The notes under the pieces: generated by a model | What the model saw: the letters and a program-made list of their open reading frames with translations, nothing else | Databases searched by the model: none | Told to the model about the DNA's origin: nothing | Source: Yamagishiella unicocca | Taxonomy: Eukaryota > Chlorophyta > Chlorophyceae > Chlamydomonadales > Volvocaceae | Assembly (NCBI GenBank): GCA_003116995.1 | Contig: BDSL01000188.1 | Coordinates: 1 to 64,000, forward strand | DNA: 64,000 bases | Direction: 5' to 3' | Program-made: the position numbers and the translations under genes | Part shown: positions 36,301 through 46,702 of the stretch, piece after piece | How the letters are laid out: each line of letters opens with the position of its first letter | Position numbering within the stretch: position 1 is the stretch's first letter

Positions 36301-39300
36301 GCTCCAAGCTGCTTTGCCCTGGCGGCCTTAAGATCTGCCTGTAGCGACCGGATCTCATCCGTCATCCACGCCTTTGTGCTCGAGAGGCTCTGCAAGCTCT
36401 GCTCTTCTAATTCCTTTTCGCTCTGCAGCTGCTGAAGCCTCTCCATGAGCCCAGAAACCACCGCGTCGCGCTGCAACAGCTCAGCGTTAAGCTCCTTCAC
36501 GGTCTGCTGCAGTGCAGAAAGTGCCAGCATAAGACCGTCCTGCTGCCCCAGGAGGCGGGCTTGATGTGACGCCTCAAGCTCACTTAGGCGCGCTTCCTGG
36601 TTACCACGCTCCTGCTCAAGCTGTCCGCGTAACTCGGCAAGCTGCGACTCATGCTCAGCAGCCTGCTTCTGCAGCTCTGCGATCAGCTGCTGCGAAGCGG
36701 ACATCTCGCCGGCAGTCGCTTCACACTGCGCAACCCGACCCTCCTCGCTCTGCTGCAGCTCATTCCGAAGCTGTGATAGCTGCTCCTCGTACATGGCCTG
36801 CAGTCTGGAGCGGCCCTCGTCATGCTGCGTCTGCAAGTCCGATAGTTGCAAAGCATGGTTGGCCTGCATCTGCAGATAGCGCGCCTCATGCTGCTGCTGG
36901 CCCTCTCGCACGTCCCCAACCTGTGGCCCTCCCAAGTCGGCAAGCCTGGACTCATGCTGCGCAGCCTGCTGCTGCAGCACTGCAATAAGGTACTGCAAAG
37001 CGGATATCTCGTCAGCAGTAGCTTGGCGCTGCGCCACCTGATCGTCCTCGCTCTGCTGCAGCTCGATCCGGAGCTGTGACAGCTGCTCCTCACACGCCGC
37101 CTGCAGTCTGGAGCGGTCTGCGTCGTACTGGGTCTGCAAGTCCGACAGCCGCAAAGCGTGGTCGCTCTGCAGCTGTAAATAGCACTGCTTGTGCTCTTGG
37201 ACGTCCACGATGTGCTGTCCGCGTAACTCAACAAGCCGTGACTCATGCTCAGCAGCCTGCTGCTGCAGCTCTGCGTTCAGCTGCTGCAAAGCGGTAACCT
37301 CGTGGGCAGCCGATTGGCGCTGCACAACCTGGTCATCCTCTCTCTGCTGAAGCACGAGCCGGAGCCGTGACAGCTGCTCCTCGTACGCGGCCCGCAGTTT
37401 TGAGGAGTCTGCGTCGTGCTGCATCTGCAAGTCCGATACTTGCAAAGCGTGATCGGCCTGCAACTGCAGATAGCGCGCCTCATGGTGAGCAACGAGATGC
37501 TGCTGGCGTTCTTGCATCTCAGCAGCCTGCACCTCAAGGGTCGCAGCATGCTGCAGCAGCTCGGCCTCGTATTGGCCCCCAGATAAGCTGGACTCCGAAA
37601 CACGCGTCGACCTGTCAGCGTACTGCACATGTGCACGCGCAGCCTCCTGCTGTAGCGGCTGCGAGACTGTGGCCGCAGCCAACGACGCCTGCAGCTCGGC
37701 GACCTCCGCGAGGTGGTCATCATGAAGCGTGACCAGCTCAGACTGGTGCGCGGCTTGCAGCATCGACAACTTGCCCTCAAACTCTTCTCGTAGCCGCGCG
37801 CACGCCACAGCTTTTGAGACCAGTAGACTGCAAACCGTAGCTTGCAGCTGCGCAACTTCATCCGCCGAATCGTGTTTGGTATAGCCGCTAGCTGAAGCAC
37901 GAGGTGTGCCCGGCATACCCCCGCTGCCATCATGGGTCGCGCCTGGCATCCCATTGCCACGGCTACGGCGCAGTGACCCGGCGCTGCTCATACCGACAAC
38001 TCCGGCGGGATGGAGCAGTTCCTCCAGCGGCTCCGTGGGGTCGAGGAGGTACGTATGGAATTCGCTGGCGTCGGTAAATCGGCGAGTGGGCACAAGCGGT
38101 GCCTCCGAGGTGAAGGACTGGTAGCTGGACTGCACAAGTATAGGAGATGCCGTGAAGGTGCGAGAATCCTGAGCTGCACTGCCTGACTCCAGGTATTGAT
38201 CCGCAGGTCCATCCAGCATACGGCTTTCCGACGCCCGGTTGCTTTGAGACCGACGGCTGTAGCTGGGGCTCAGGGCTGGCTTAGGTATCAAAGAAGGCGA
38301 TCCCGCGACTGTAACCACGCCGTCGCGCTCCAAATGCAAAGCTGTCCCAGCTGCAGCAGCACCAGCTGCAGCCGCTGCAGAAACAGCCGCTGCCCCTGTG
38401 GCAACCTCCAGCACGCCTTGGGCTGCATCCCTTTCGGCAATAGGCCGCTCGCCAGTCACCGCCCGTTCAACCAGCGCACGTTCCGCTCGCTGCAGTGCCA
38501 CCTCCCGCCCTTCAGCAGCTCGTCGGAGCAGCTCGCCCATGACCTCAATCTCCTCCTGCAGCCCCGCTGAGCAACGCAAAGCCGCCTCACGCTCCGCTGC
38601 CACCTCCACCAGCTCAGCCTCCAAGTGGGCAGCGCGTCGCTCAAGCGCCGCCAACGCAAGGCTCGCGCCTTCAGCTGGCACTGCCAATCCTGGGTAGCCA
38701 CGTGCCGCTGGACTGGCTGTCGCACTGGCTGCGGAAGCATGCCCGTGCAGCGATGCCGGCCGAGATGAAGGTTGTGACGCCGTTGATGCCGTTAGGTCAG
38801 TAGCTACAGCGACGGCCGCCGCAGCGCCAGCTGCGCCAGCCGCAGCGGCCATGCCCATCTGCCGCGAATGTTCATGGAAAAGAGCTTCCTCTTCGTTCTC
38901 GAGGCTGCTGATCCGCGAAACTAGGTCCGCTACACGGCGAAGTAGGAGATCACGTTCGCCCGTCATTTCAGCAGCGTCGGCAGACAGCTCTGCCGTGCGA
39001 GCGTGTAGCTGCTCACGCTCGGCCTCGAGCGAATCCTTCGTCGCTTCCAGTGCCCGCAGTTGCTCTGCTAGCTCAGCCTGGTCAGCGCCGAGCTTGTGCA
39101 GCAAAAGGGCAGTCAGCTCTTTCTCTTCATTTAGCGAGCGAGCTTTCGCCTCCGCCGCTAGCCGCGCCTCCTTGTCTTGACGGGCCTTCAGATCAAGAGC
39201 AGAGAATCTGGCGGTGAGCTCATGCAGCTGCTGCTGGGTTCCGGACGTTGAAGTTGGATCACGCACTATGGGTGCCGCCATGTTGGCGTCGTCACTTCGG

Positions 39301-42300
39301 CCCATGTGAAGCTGCTCCACGTCAGGTAGCGGGTTTGGACCCCGCAACGAAAGCTGCTGATTTGTTATATGCGATGGCAACGGGGTCGTCGGAGGAGATG
39401 TGCTCTGCGAGTGGCCTTCCGCAGACAAGCTGCGATGGGATGTTTGCTGATTGTGAGGGAACGTGCCGCAGATGGACGCCAGGTGCACCAAGATAACCGT
39501 TTGCGCATGCGTGTCGACCAGGCCAGCAGCTGCCTTATCGCAGTACTCTTTGGTTGCTAAAAGCGCCTGCTGCAACCGCTTGTTGTCCTCTTGGGACTCC
39601 TCAAGGGTGCACTGCATCATCGCCAATTTTGTACTAAGCAAATCGATCTGCTGTCGGGCGGTATCACGCTCGGCCGTCAGCAGGACGACTTGGGCTTGCA
39701 TACCCACGCTGTCTACTGCCTCGTCAGTCGTCAGTGCCTGAGACGCAACAACGGCTTGCAGGACAGGTATTGATGTGGCTGATGGTGACCTATCTGTGCC
39801 GCGGACACTGCTGAGTCTTTGAGCTGCCGCACGCTGCTCCTGCGTAGGGCAGCGGGGGCACCCAGATCAGCGGTCGGCTGCCAGCTTCTGGGCCCTGCAC
39901 GGCACCCGAGCTGACTGCACTGCGCCCCCCTGGTCTGGGTGCCCCCACCGCGCATCCGTCGTTTTGCGCACGCATACCGCTGATGGTTTGGCCTACACTT
40001 TGTTCTGTAATCTTGGCAATTGTTGTTCTTCCATTCGTGCAAAGTGCGTAATGAGGATTTTCCACGACACCTTATGTGCGGTAACACCGTAGCGCACTGA
40101 CCTGCAGAGTGCCGCCGGACGTGGGATAGATAGGAGGCTGCGGCATGGACAGGTTCTCGAGGAAGTCCCGGATGCTGGCCATGTGGGCATCGAGCTTCAC
40201 AAGCCCCTGCACGCGTTGAAAAATCGGATCCAGTCCGTTCGTGTCGCTATGATCAGCAAAATATTATCAAGGCGTTGCCATAACTCTAGTAAAACACGCA
40301 TCAGTACGGGTACGAAAAGGTACGACTGCCATACCGTCATACGTGTGTAGCAACACGTGCCTCGTGAATGTGCGTTCGTGCATGCCATGCCTGTGCTGCT
40401 ACAAGCATCCAAGCAACAAGGACACATGCCCGAGATTACCTGCGCTAGGACCTCAGCTGTGGGCGACTGCACATCCGCCAACGCCTCCTTGGCAGCGACA
40501 AGCTGAAACCGTGCCGCGACAAGCTCCTCCTGGGAAACTTGGAGCTTAGCGGTCGCTTTCGCTTGGTCATGTTGCAGACTAACGACCTCGGCCTCGAGCT
40601 GCGTAAGGGAAGGCACCGACATCATCAATGGTGCCGAATATGCCTGGTGCGGCATAGCGCAGCTTAATGCAGCTAGCAGCCCGAATAACGGTCATCCTGT
40701 GCCCGCAACTTACTCCGGCAAACAAAAGCTGCGCAGCATGCATCTCCGCGTCCAGCTCCTGCTCACGCTGTTTCGCCTCCTCAAGCTCACGCCGCAACCT
40801 GTGGACGGGTGAACATTCAAATATGGCAGCGATTGCCCGTTTATCTGAAAGACCCAGCGCACATTCGGCATCGGCCGTACTGCAATGCGGTGATGCTTAA
40901 GAAACCAAAACGTCATTGGATGATAACAATCTTGCTGGGGCATTCCTCGTATGATTGTCCATAGGGGTTATAAATCGTACCCTACGTTTGAGTTCGCATT
41001 ACTCGGTAACTATTTTGAGGCTCCTAACTTAAGCGCAACATACCCAAGACAGACACAATGAATTGTCACGGATTCCCGCGGCACTTGACATAAGTGATAT
41101 TTCCCGGTGTCCAGCGTGTTCAGAGGGGACATCGCTTGTGCGCATGTAGAGAAGTCCGGGTATGCATAGCAGCCTTCACCATGCCATAATGAAACATACC
41201 TAGCGGATTCCTCCTCCAAGTCCTTCAGAGAGTCAGGAGCCCGCGGCCTGCCCGCCGTAAAGTTGCTGGATGACGAAAGCAAAGGGGACACCAAACATGC
41301 ATCCCTGAGCTCGAGTTGCAGCTCCAAGACTCTTTTTGCGCCCTCGTCCGCTGCCTCTATGGCTTGACAGGTGCGCTGTGTGCTGAGGGCGACCGCTTCG
41401 AAGCTGCGAGTGAGCTCCTGTGTGGCGCCAGACGCGTCCAAGAGTTCCGCCAGCCAGTTCACAGAGCCGACGATTTCCCCTATCGTAGACTTCGCTTCGT
41501 GCACCTGCTGCTGTGAGCATGCTGCCTCCGCAAACGCACGCTCCGCCTTTTCGTGTACGACAGCAAGTTGCTGCTGCAGTGCGGCTGCCTGCACTTGAAG
41601 GCTCGTCTGCGAATCGAGAGATTGGACAAATCCCATTTTCACGGACGCGCTCATACCAACGCTACGCACGACTTGTAACCATAGGAACACGAAGGGGTGG
41701 CGTCCTGCCCTTCCTGACATGCATTGCAGTTCCTAAGCACCGGGGCCCGAGGTCCCGTGGTTCATGGTACGAAAGCCGACATATGAGTCAATGCCCACTG
41801 TAAACCCATGCACACATGTCCCTGTATGTCACAGTCTCCCGGATGCAAGCTTTTGTCCCAGGACACGAAGAGTCAGGAACCCGGCTTCCACCCGCTCTTA
41901 AGTAACGCATACACAATACAATCCGTACCTCCAGAGACATCTTTTCCTCTGAGACCTGATTGTATTGCCTCTGCAAGCGATGCTGAACCAGCTGCGTAGC
42001 AGCCAGCTGCTTTTCATAGAAGGCGACCAGCTCGTCAGCGCCCTGCGGGGTAGCACCACACAAAGCATGGCTCACGCTCTATGAAGGCGAACTACAAAAG
42101 GCACGATTAAATACCAAATGTCATATGCAGCTGAAACCATACGAACCTTTGGCACGGCAGGCTTTTCGCCGCCCTGAAGCCCAAAGGACATGAGGTCATC
42201 ACTCACGTCCATAGTCAGGAGGGACTCCGCGCCATCGCGAACCTTCGTGCCGAGCCAGGGAATTAATTGCGTGCATGCTAACACGAGGAAACCTGGGCGA

Positions 42301-42393
42301 CAGACGTCCCACCTGCGTCAATGGAATAGACTCCATCTGGCGCAACTCCAGTTCCAGCTCCAGCCCTGCAGAGCTGGAAGGGAGACGCTCCAT
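10847..42393 (-). CDS. Giant coiled-coil protein, 41 exons, about 7,306 residues
   Basis: Exons (minus): 42393-42313, 42242-42147, 42042-41929, 41606-41200, 40798-40714, 40598-40440, 40206-40102, 39839-34893, 34177-34082, 33918-33637, 33416-33309, 32919-32731, 32468-32340, 32126-31935, 31683-31183, 31057-31016, 30906-30667, 30542-30468, 30100-29615, 29371-28808, 28699-28602, 28482-28425, 28350-28231, 27998-27705, 27322-26492, 26329-25577, 25363-23900, 23718-23647, 23431-23264, 23014-20562, 20415-20052, 19889-16602, 16345-16121, 15825-15679, 15589-15503, 15365-15198, 14920-14787, 14700-14583, 13331-13179, 13060-12553, 12366-10847. Every junction keeps phase, which argues for one gene. Almost the whole product is Ala/Glu/Gln/Leu heptad coiled coil with no enzyme motif. 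The last 505 residues are Pro/Ser-rich and probably disordered. A cytoskeletal, ciliary-root or Golgi tether role is possible but not shown. Weak points are the start, the exon 2 acceptor (AAG) and the exon 8 donor. A split into two genes is possible. Confidence 0.8.
13459..14443. repeat. 35-bp minisatellite, about 28 units
   Basis: Same unit as at 4463-4992, located in the intron between exons 38 and 39. The change in offset between the two duplicates across the array (8996 before, 9451 after) is 455 bp, exactly 13 units. Confidence 0.93.
15953..16075. repeat. Degenerate inverted relatives of the 35-bp minisatellite (right copy)
   Basis: Four diverged units lie in the intron between exons 33 and 34 of the giant gene, in opposite orientation to the 28-unit array in the exon 38/39 intron of the same transcript. 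Confidence 0.7.
16602..19889 (-). other. Exon 32 of the giant gene: 3.3-kb coiled-coil exon
   Basis: A phase-0 exon of 1,096 codons between a CACCAG acceptor and a CAG/GTACGT donor. It begins ADVEGAKD and ends RVGEMQ. It is all coiled coil, and includes three 119-residue repeats in its first half and His/Gln-rich heptads (such as LEQHADSMQQHL) in its second half. Confidence 0.85.
18249..19319 (-). repeat. Three exact-period 119-residue (357-bp) coding repeats in exon 32
   Basis: Units start at 19319, 18962 and 18605, each opening QQLAELQ and containing LEGRQGELS, TNQLA, EGELDATRALLAAAQEAA and LSEAQ. The spacing is exactly 357 bp twice, with no indels. 119 residues is 17 heptads, so a whole-unit duplication keeps the coiled-coil register. 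Confidence 0.95.
20562..23014 (-). other. Exon 30 of the giant gene: 2.45-kb coiled-coil exon
   Basis: Opened by a pyrimidine-rich acceptor (CGCCCCTCAG) and closed by GCCAG/GTGAGC in phase 2, which the next exon (20415) completes as Arg. The 817 complete codons encode continuous Ala/Glu/Gln/Leu heptads after a short non-helical start. No catalytic or nucleotide-binding motif is visible. Confidence 0.8.
26600..27110 (-). repeat. Two coding repeats of 95 residues (285 bp) in exon 25
   Basis: The block reading LLARLQAAEHATSVAAAE then SEAEAAVLAERAAADGRE occurs twice, with the same DNA string starting at 26654 and 26939 (period 285 bp). The copies are very similar, suggesting a recent in-frame duplication or gene conversion. 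Confidence 0.9.
34893..39839 (-). other. Exon 8 of the giant gene: 4.9-kb coiled-coil exon
   Basis: A single open exon of 1,649 codons, opened by a CAG acceptor at 39840-39842 and closed most simply at CTA/GTGAGC (an alternative donor GAGCAA/GTCAAT lies at about 34947). It contains a heptad-rich N-terminal part, an Ala-rich linker (about 38340-38420 and 38800-38850), a Ser/Pro-rich linker (about 37900-38300), then a dense Gln/Leu/Ala coiled coil with three repeats of about 100 residues, and a final coiled coil. If no donor is used, the frame ends at a TGA at 34863, which would make exon 8 the C-terminus of a separate protein. Confidence 0.75.
36620..37480 (-). repeat. Three coding repeats of about 100 residues in exon 8
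   Basis: YLQLQADHAL, YLQLQSDHAL and YLQMQANHAL start successive units of 97, 101 and about 85 residues. Each continues with SDLQ.Q.D, EEQLS.LR, LQQ.ED/EE, then AEHESRL or a close variant and a Gly-containing break. Divergence between units is visible at both DNA and protein level, so the duplication is not recent. Confidence 0.85.
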
Positions 42394-43204
42394 CTGCCAA
42401 GTTGAGTGTCACTTGGCTGCCTGCCCTTCAAGAGCACCGACTCAAAGCTGTTGCTCGTAATACTGTCCCATAGCAATCCTCTATTGAAGGAAGGCGTTGT
42501 AAGGTGCAACGTCTGGCGTTTGACTTCCGACAGCAGAGGGACTCAAAAAACATGTTTTACAGGACAGCAAACATCCTGAGCATATGGTATGTAAAAGGCA
42601 GTATTGGTAGTCCCCAGAATAACCGTCACAGGATGTTATGTCGCGCCAGGTGGGCCAGTAGGTCCAATGTCGTCCAAGTACAATTGCCGTCCGCCCGTCC
42701 CCAAACAGACAAACTTGCTAGGCATAGGTCCCATGAGCTTGCCTGATTAAATCGAGTGCTTGGCAATTAAACAGCAACACGTGACATAATCTATTTACCT
42801 GCTCCATTTTACAAACGGCGCATCAGCGTACCAAAACGCAGAAGTGCTCGGCATTCCCGCTTACCTACTCCCCAGATTCCGTGCTGGATTCCTAAAGACG
42901 CTTCCCGTCTAAAATTTGTGGCCGAAAGGTGCGCACAGCTAACAGTCCCCCGTTGGTGGCCGCCGCATGCAGCGCGGCAAGGAGAATGCATTCGGCATGT
43001 GTTTCCATCCTACGCACGGTATGCTTTCGAGGGATCAAGCTACACCACTGTATGCAGTTGGTTCGTAGGCCGATCGGCACGTGAGGCTTCTGCTACCGCA
43101 GTTCCTATGCAGTAGACATACACGCCCCACTCCACCTACTAAATCGGCGCTCGTACACCACCCCAGTGTAGGACTTGGCCGCCATCTCTTCTGTCTAGGC
43201 CTAA
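42394..43204. promoter_or_regulatory. Bidirectional upstream region, giant gene / HAD phosphatase
   Basis: About 800 bp separates the first codons of two divergent genes. A minus-strand stretch at about 42870-43015 ends in a TAG/GTAAGC donor-like site and may be a 5' UTR exon of the giant gene, because its exon 1 ATG is directly preceded by a GGCAG acceptor. No clear TATA box was identified. Confidence 0.4.
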
Positions 43205-44856
43205 ATGGATCCACAGCAGCCCATCCAGGCCAACGGCCAGCATTCCACGGCCTCTGCTCTTCCAATTACCCCGGAACTGCTGCCCGCGGACGCCAAGGCT
43301 CTTGTTTTTGGTAGGCTTCTACCCGGGTTGTGAAGCGACTGTGCGTTGGATGCCCGATCCTTCTGCCTCCTGGCCCATGGACCGCCGAATGCGCTGGTCG
43401 TTGCGCATTCGCTGGTACCAAAACAGAGTTCCCCTAAAGCTCCCATGTCATACTTGATGGCCGGGCGCCTTTTGAATGGCTTGTGTTTGCTCATACTGTC
43501 ACAGACTGTGATGGCACGCTTCTGGACAGCATGGGCATTCATTATGAGGCCTGGAAACATACGGCATCTCGGTTTAAGATAACTATCACGGCTGCAGCCA
43601 TGGTAGAGCTTGCCGGTAAGCAATCGTTCGCTCGCCCAGTTGATTTCTGTCGCCCGTTGCCCAAAGGGAGCATGGCCTAGAAGGCTCACCTCCAACCCTC
43701 TTTCTATGATATTTGCAGGCAAACCTGTCAACGAGCTGCTCGACATCCTTGCTGAGCGGAGTGGCGTCTTGGTGACGCCGGAGGTGGGTTTACCAACTTG
43801 TGTTGGCAGCCTCCCCGTTCGCAATTGCTAGGCAGCTCGGTCAGCTACACCGGTGGTCCACAACCCAGTTTGCGGATGCAGTGAAGTGTTGCCAGGGTCT
43901 CGTCTCCCAAATCCCATGCCAAGGCTATCGAACAATTGTGCCTGCCGCAGCTTCGCCATGAGTTTTTCACCACCAAGTCCAAGTACTATATCGAGCATGC
44001 ACGGGAGGTGCGGCTATGTGTTATTGATGCCTATCCTGGATGTTAATTTGCGGCACGTCGCTTCAAATGGTGGAGTGTCGTGAGGGCCGGCGAGGGTTGC
44101 CACGTGGAAATTTGTTTTAAGGTGCTGGAATGGTACGCCCACAGGCGGCTGTACGCCCACAGGCGGCTGTACGCCCACACGTCTTTACCCAGCCATTCCT
44201 GCACAGTTTGTGCAGTCCGCCGTGATCTAATTTGTTCGCAGTGTCGGCAAAATTGCGTTCAGGGGCTACGGTCAGGAGTACCGCTATCTTATGACCCATG
44301 CGAGGTTCTCGGCTGTTGTAATAAGTACGGCAGATACGCATCATCAGCTGCGCATCGTCGCACGCGGCCCCTACGTCCGCGATCACTCGCAGGTGAAGGC
44401 AATTGACTTCGTCATCGACATCGTGCGAGCGGGCGCCTCGCGCGGTCTCCCCATGGCGGTGGCCTCCGGGGGGACCCGCAAGCACGTCATGGAGGGACTC
44501 ACCTCCACGGGTCTTTTGCCGTACTTCGGCGCCATCGTATGTGGGGAGGACGTAAGTAATGGCAAACCCGCACCGGACGCGTTCCTCTTGGCCGCGCAGC
44601 AGCTTGGTGTGGACCCATCTGGCTGCGTCGGCTACGAGGACGCGGCGCTGGGTATGCAGGTGAGGTTGGCACCCTGCCAGGCAAGTTGCCTGGGCTCGTA
44701 GCTGTGGGGAAGCCCTTCTGCCGCTCCCTGTTCGCCGCCTTCGGAGTTTTCATTTCGCAACCCATCGTCCATACAACGCAGGCAATCCGGAATGCTGGGT
44801 ACTTGTTGGCAGTGGACGTCACGCAGCTGCCCGGCTACCCACACCTGACGGACTGA
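43205..44856 (+). CDS. HAD-superfamily phosphatase, beta-phosphoglucomutase/YqaB type
   Basis: Six exons join in frame: 43205-43310, 43505-43615, 43719-43783, 43951-44007, 44393-44659, 44782-44856 (226 residues). The four HAD motifs are present: DCDGTLLDS (nucleophile Asp36, general acid Asp38), AVASGGT (Ser138), GKPAPD (Lys171) and GYEDAALG (Glu195-Asp196). The cap between motifs I and II is the small helical type, giving subfamily IA. The layout and length match bacterial YqaB (fructose-1-phosphate/6-phosphogluconate phosphatase) and related sugar-phosphate phosphatases. It should hydrolyse a small phosphorylated sugar using Mg2+; the exact substrate cannot be read from the sequence. No clear signal or transit peptide is present, so it is probably cytosolic. 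It diverges from the giant gene. Confidence 0.88.
44134..44180. repeat. 18-bp tandem repeat in HAD intron 4
   Basis: TACGCCCACAGGCGGCTG starts at 44134 and 44152, with a partial third copy at 44170. Confidence 0.9.
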
Positions 44857-46702
44857 AAAATCCCCTGCCGTGATTGGCGTGAGCTGAAGAAACCGAGAGC
44901 GATGGACTTCAGGGAAAGCGTGCCGCTGTTGCAGCGATGAGGGTGTGGGTGAGACGAGTGCGGGTGCCGAGGGAAGTATTGCTTAGCGCAGGTCCAAGCG
45001 ATATGCCACGGGCGCGATTCCGTTGCGAGATGCGATGACGCGCTCCTGGCGAGGATGGTACAGGCCGTGGCGGCCTAGCACTGCTTACTTAACTGAGTGA
45101 GGACTCCGAGACTTTACCTTGAGCCAAAATGAGCATTTCTTTTCTGGTACTGAAGCATTCGTTGCTGGATACTGTGATGCGGTGATGGTGGAGCGTGCTG
45201 GGGATGCAGTATGGAAGCGACCGGTGGACGACCGTTGTTGGACTATGGCAGTTGCACTTCTGGTACCTGTCGCTAGGCAGGTAGTGACGCAGCGAAGATA
45301 TGGTGCGGGCCGCACATTGCAATCTACAATCTACCGCCGTGTTAGGTGCGGTGCAACATATCGCTCACGTTCTAACGCCGATGCCTCATGGTCGCGTGTT
45401 TCCCGTTCAACGAAGCATGGAAAGCACGTCTGCAATGCCCAACGCAATCGACAGCTTCTGCGCAACCTATGGGAATCGACTCCGTCGCTGGAGTAGTGAT
45501 TGTTACAGCGCGCCGAAGACTGGGCATTCCAGGCAGCGAGCCTAGGTGCGCTCCTGAACGTGGCCAACTGCCATCCCTGGGGCGCATCTGCCATTGGCTG
45601 CCGACACATTCAAACGTGTCCGTCTGTGTCCGTTGGCTTAGCATCCAACTGCAACGACAGCGCTAATATAACTACCACAATTACCGGTAACCACATCTAC
45701 CAGACAATGATAACCGCAGGGCGCAACACATGCCCTTAGTTTTGTCCGTTGTCACATTGAGTGTCGGGCATTTTGCCCGATGGTCCTACCTTCGGATCTA
45801 GAGCCCACTTGTTACGACACAGCACGTAACTTGCACATCAGGTGCCGGTTCCGATACCAAGTCGTCGGTTGGCTCCCCCTCCCTGCACAGCACGCTGTGT
45901 GCATTGGCAACACCTATCTTCGTGTTGCGAGGCATCCGCCAGTCCCTAACCACCGGTAGTTTGGCACCGCGTCATGAGAGGGGAGCGGTGCCTTGGCACC
46001 AGGACACGGCAGGATGGTGCCTAGTTATCAACGGTCACTGTGTCAGCGCGTTCACAAGACGGCCCCAGGGGGCACCAGCAGAACCAGCGAAGTGCTTCAC
46101 CAGCTACTCCTAAGCGTAGCTGGTAAAGCACTTCGCTGGTTCTGCTGGTGCCCCCTGGGGCCGTCTTGTGAACTTTTTAAAGTGTAAGGCAACATCGTAA
46201 ACCATTGCAAGCAATCCAAAGGACCTATGGGAACTTGTAGCTCTCGACGACGGTGGGCGTTTTTCGGTTGTGACTTCTAGGAAGGCCACGCAACTAATAT
46301 CCTCCAGCCAATTTGGTATTTTGCTGAAATTCCTAAAGCCTTTTTGTTGTAGGTTGTGAGCGCTTCGCAAGTCTCCCGTATACAAGACAAAACGAACAGG
46401 CGTACGCAGCGCACGAGAAGCAAGGTCGTGTTTTGGTAACGTGGGCTAAGAAGGCAGTGAGCTTATAGAACAACCTAAAATACAGCCCCTGAAGGGTCCT
46501 GGGCTGACCGAGACGTGGAGCCTCTAGCTTTCTTGGACGTGACCCCGCTACATGTGCAGATGGACTTGCGCTTCCATTCCAGACCACATACAAGATCGAA
46601 ACTATCGCGGTGGCTGCAGCTCACGTTGTCTCTGTACCGTTTTATCTTTACGCGTGCACCAGCGATGTGACGGCACACGTCCAGGCTTCCCATGCTTTCG
46701 TC
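44857..46702. other. Intergenic, no supported gene
   Basis: Apart from the hairpin at 46050-46173, I see only short ORFs with no conserved motifs or consistent splice chain. Lower GC than the neighbouring exons suggests non-coding DNA. Confidence 0.5.
46050..46173. ncRNA. Near-perfect 58-bp-arm hairpin; candidate small-RNA precursor or short inverted-repeat element
   Basis: Left arm 46050-46107 and right arm 46116-46173 are reverse complements with a single mismatch (C46099 against A), and the loop is 8 nt (46108-46115). A minus-strand transcript would turn the mismatch into a G-U wobble, so it would pair along the whole arm. The arms are GC-rich and start GTTCACAAGACGGCC. Chlamydomonas-type miRNA precursors are often long hairpins of this kind. 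A recent small foldback transposon is the alternative, but I see no target-site duplication. Confidence 0.5.

Noticed and set aside
45119..45666. Plus-strand ORFs of about 80-125 codons after the HAD gene
   Set aside because: Overlapping frames of similar length, no recognisable motif, and no acceptor/donor chain.
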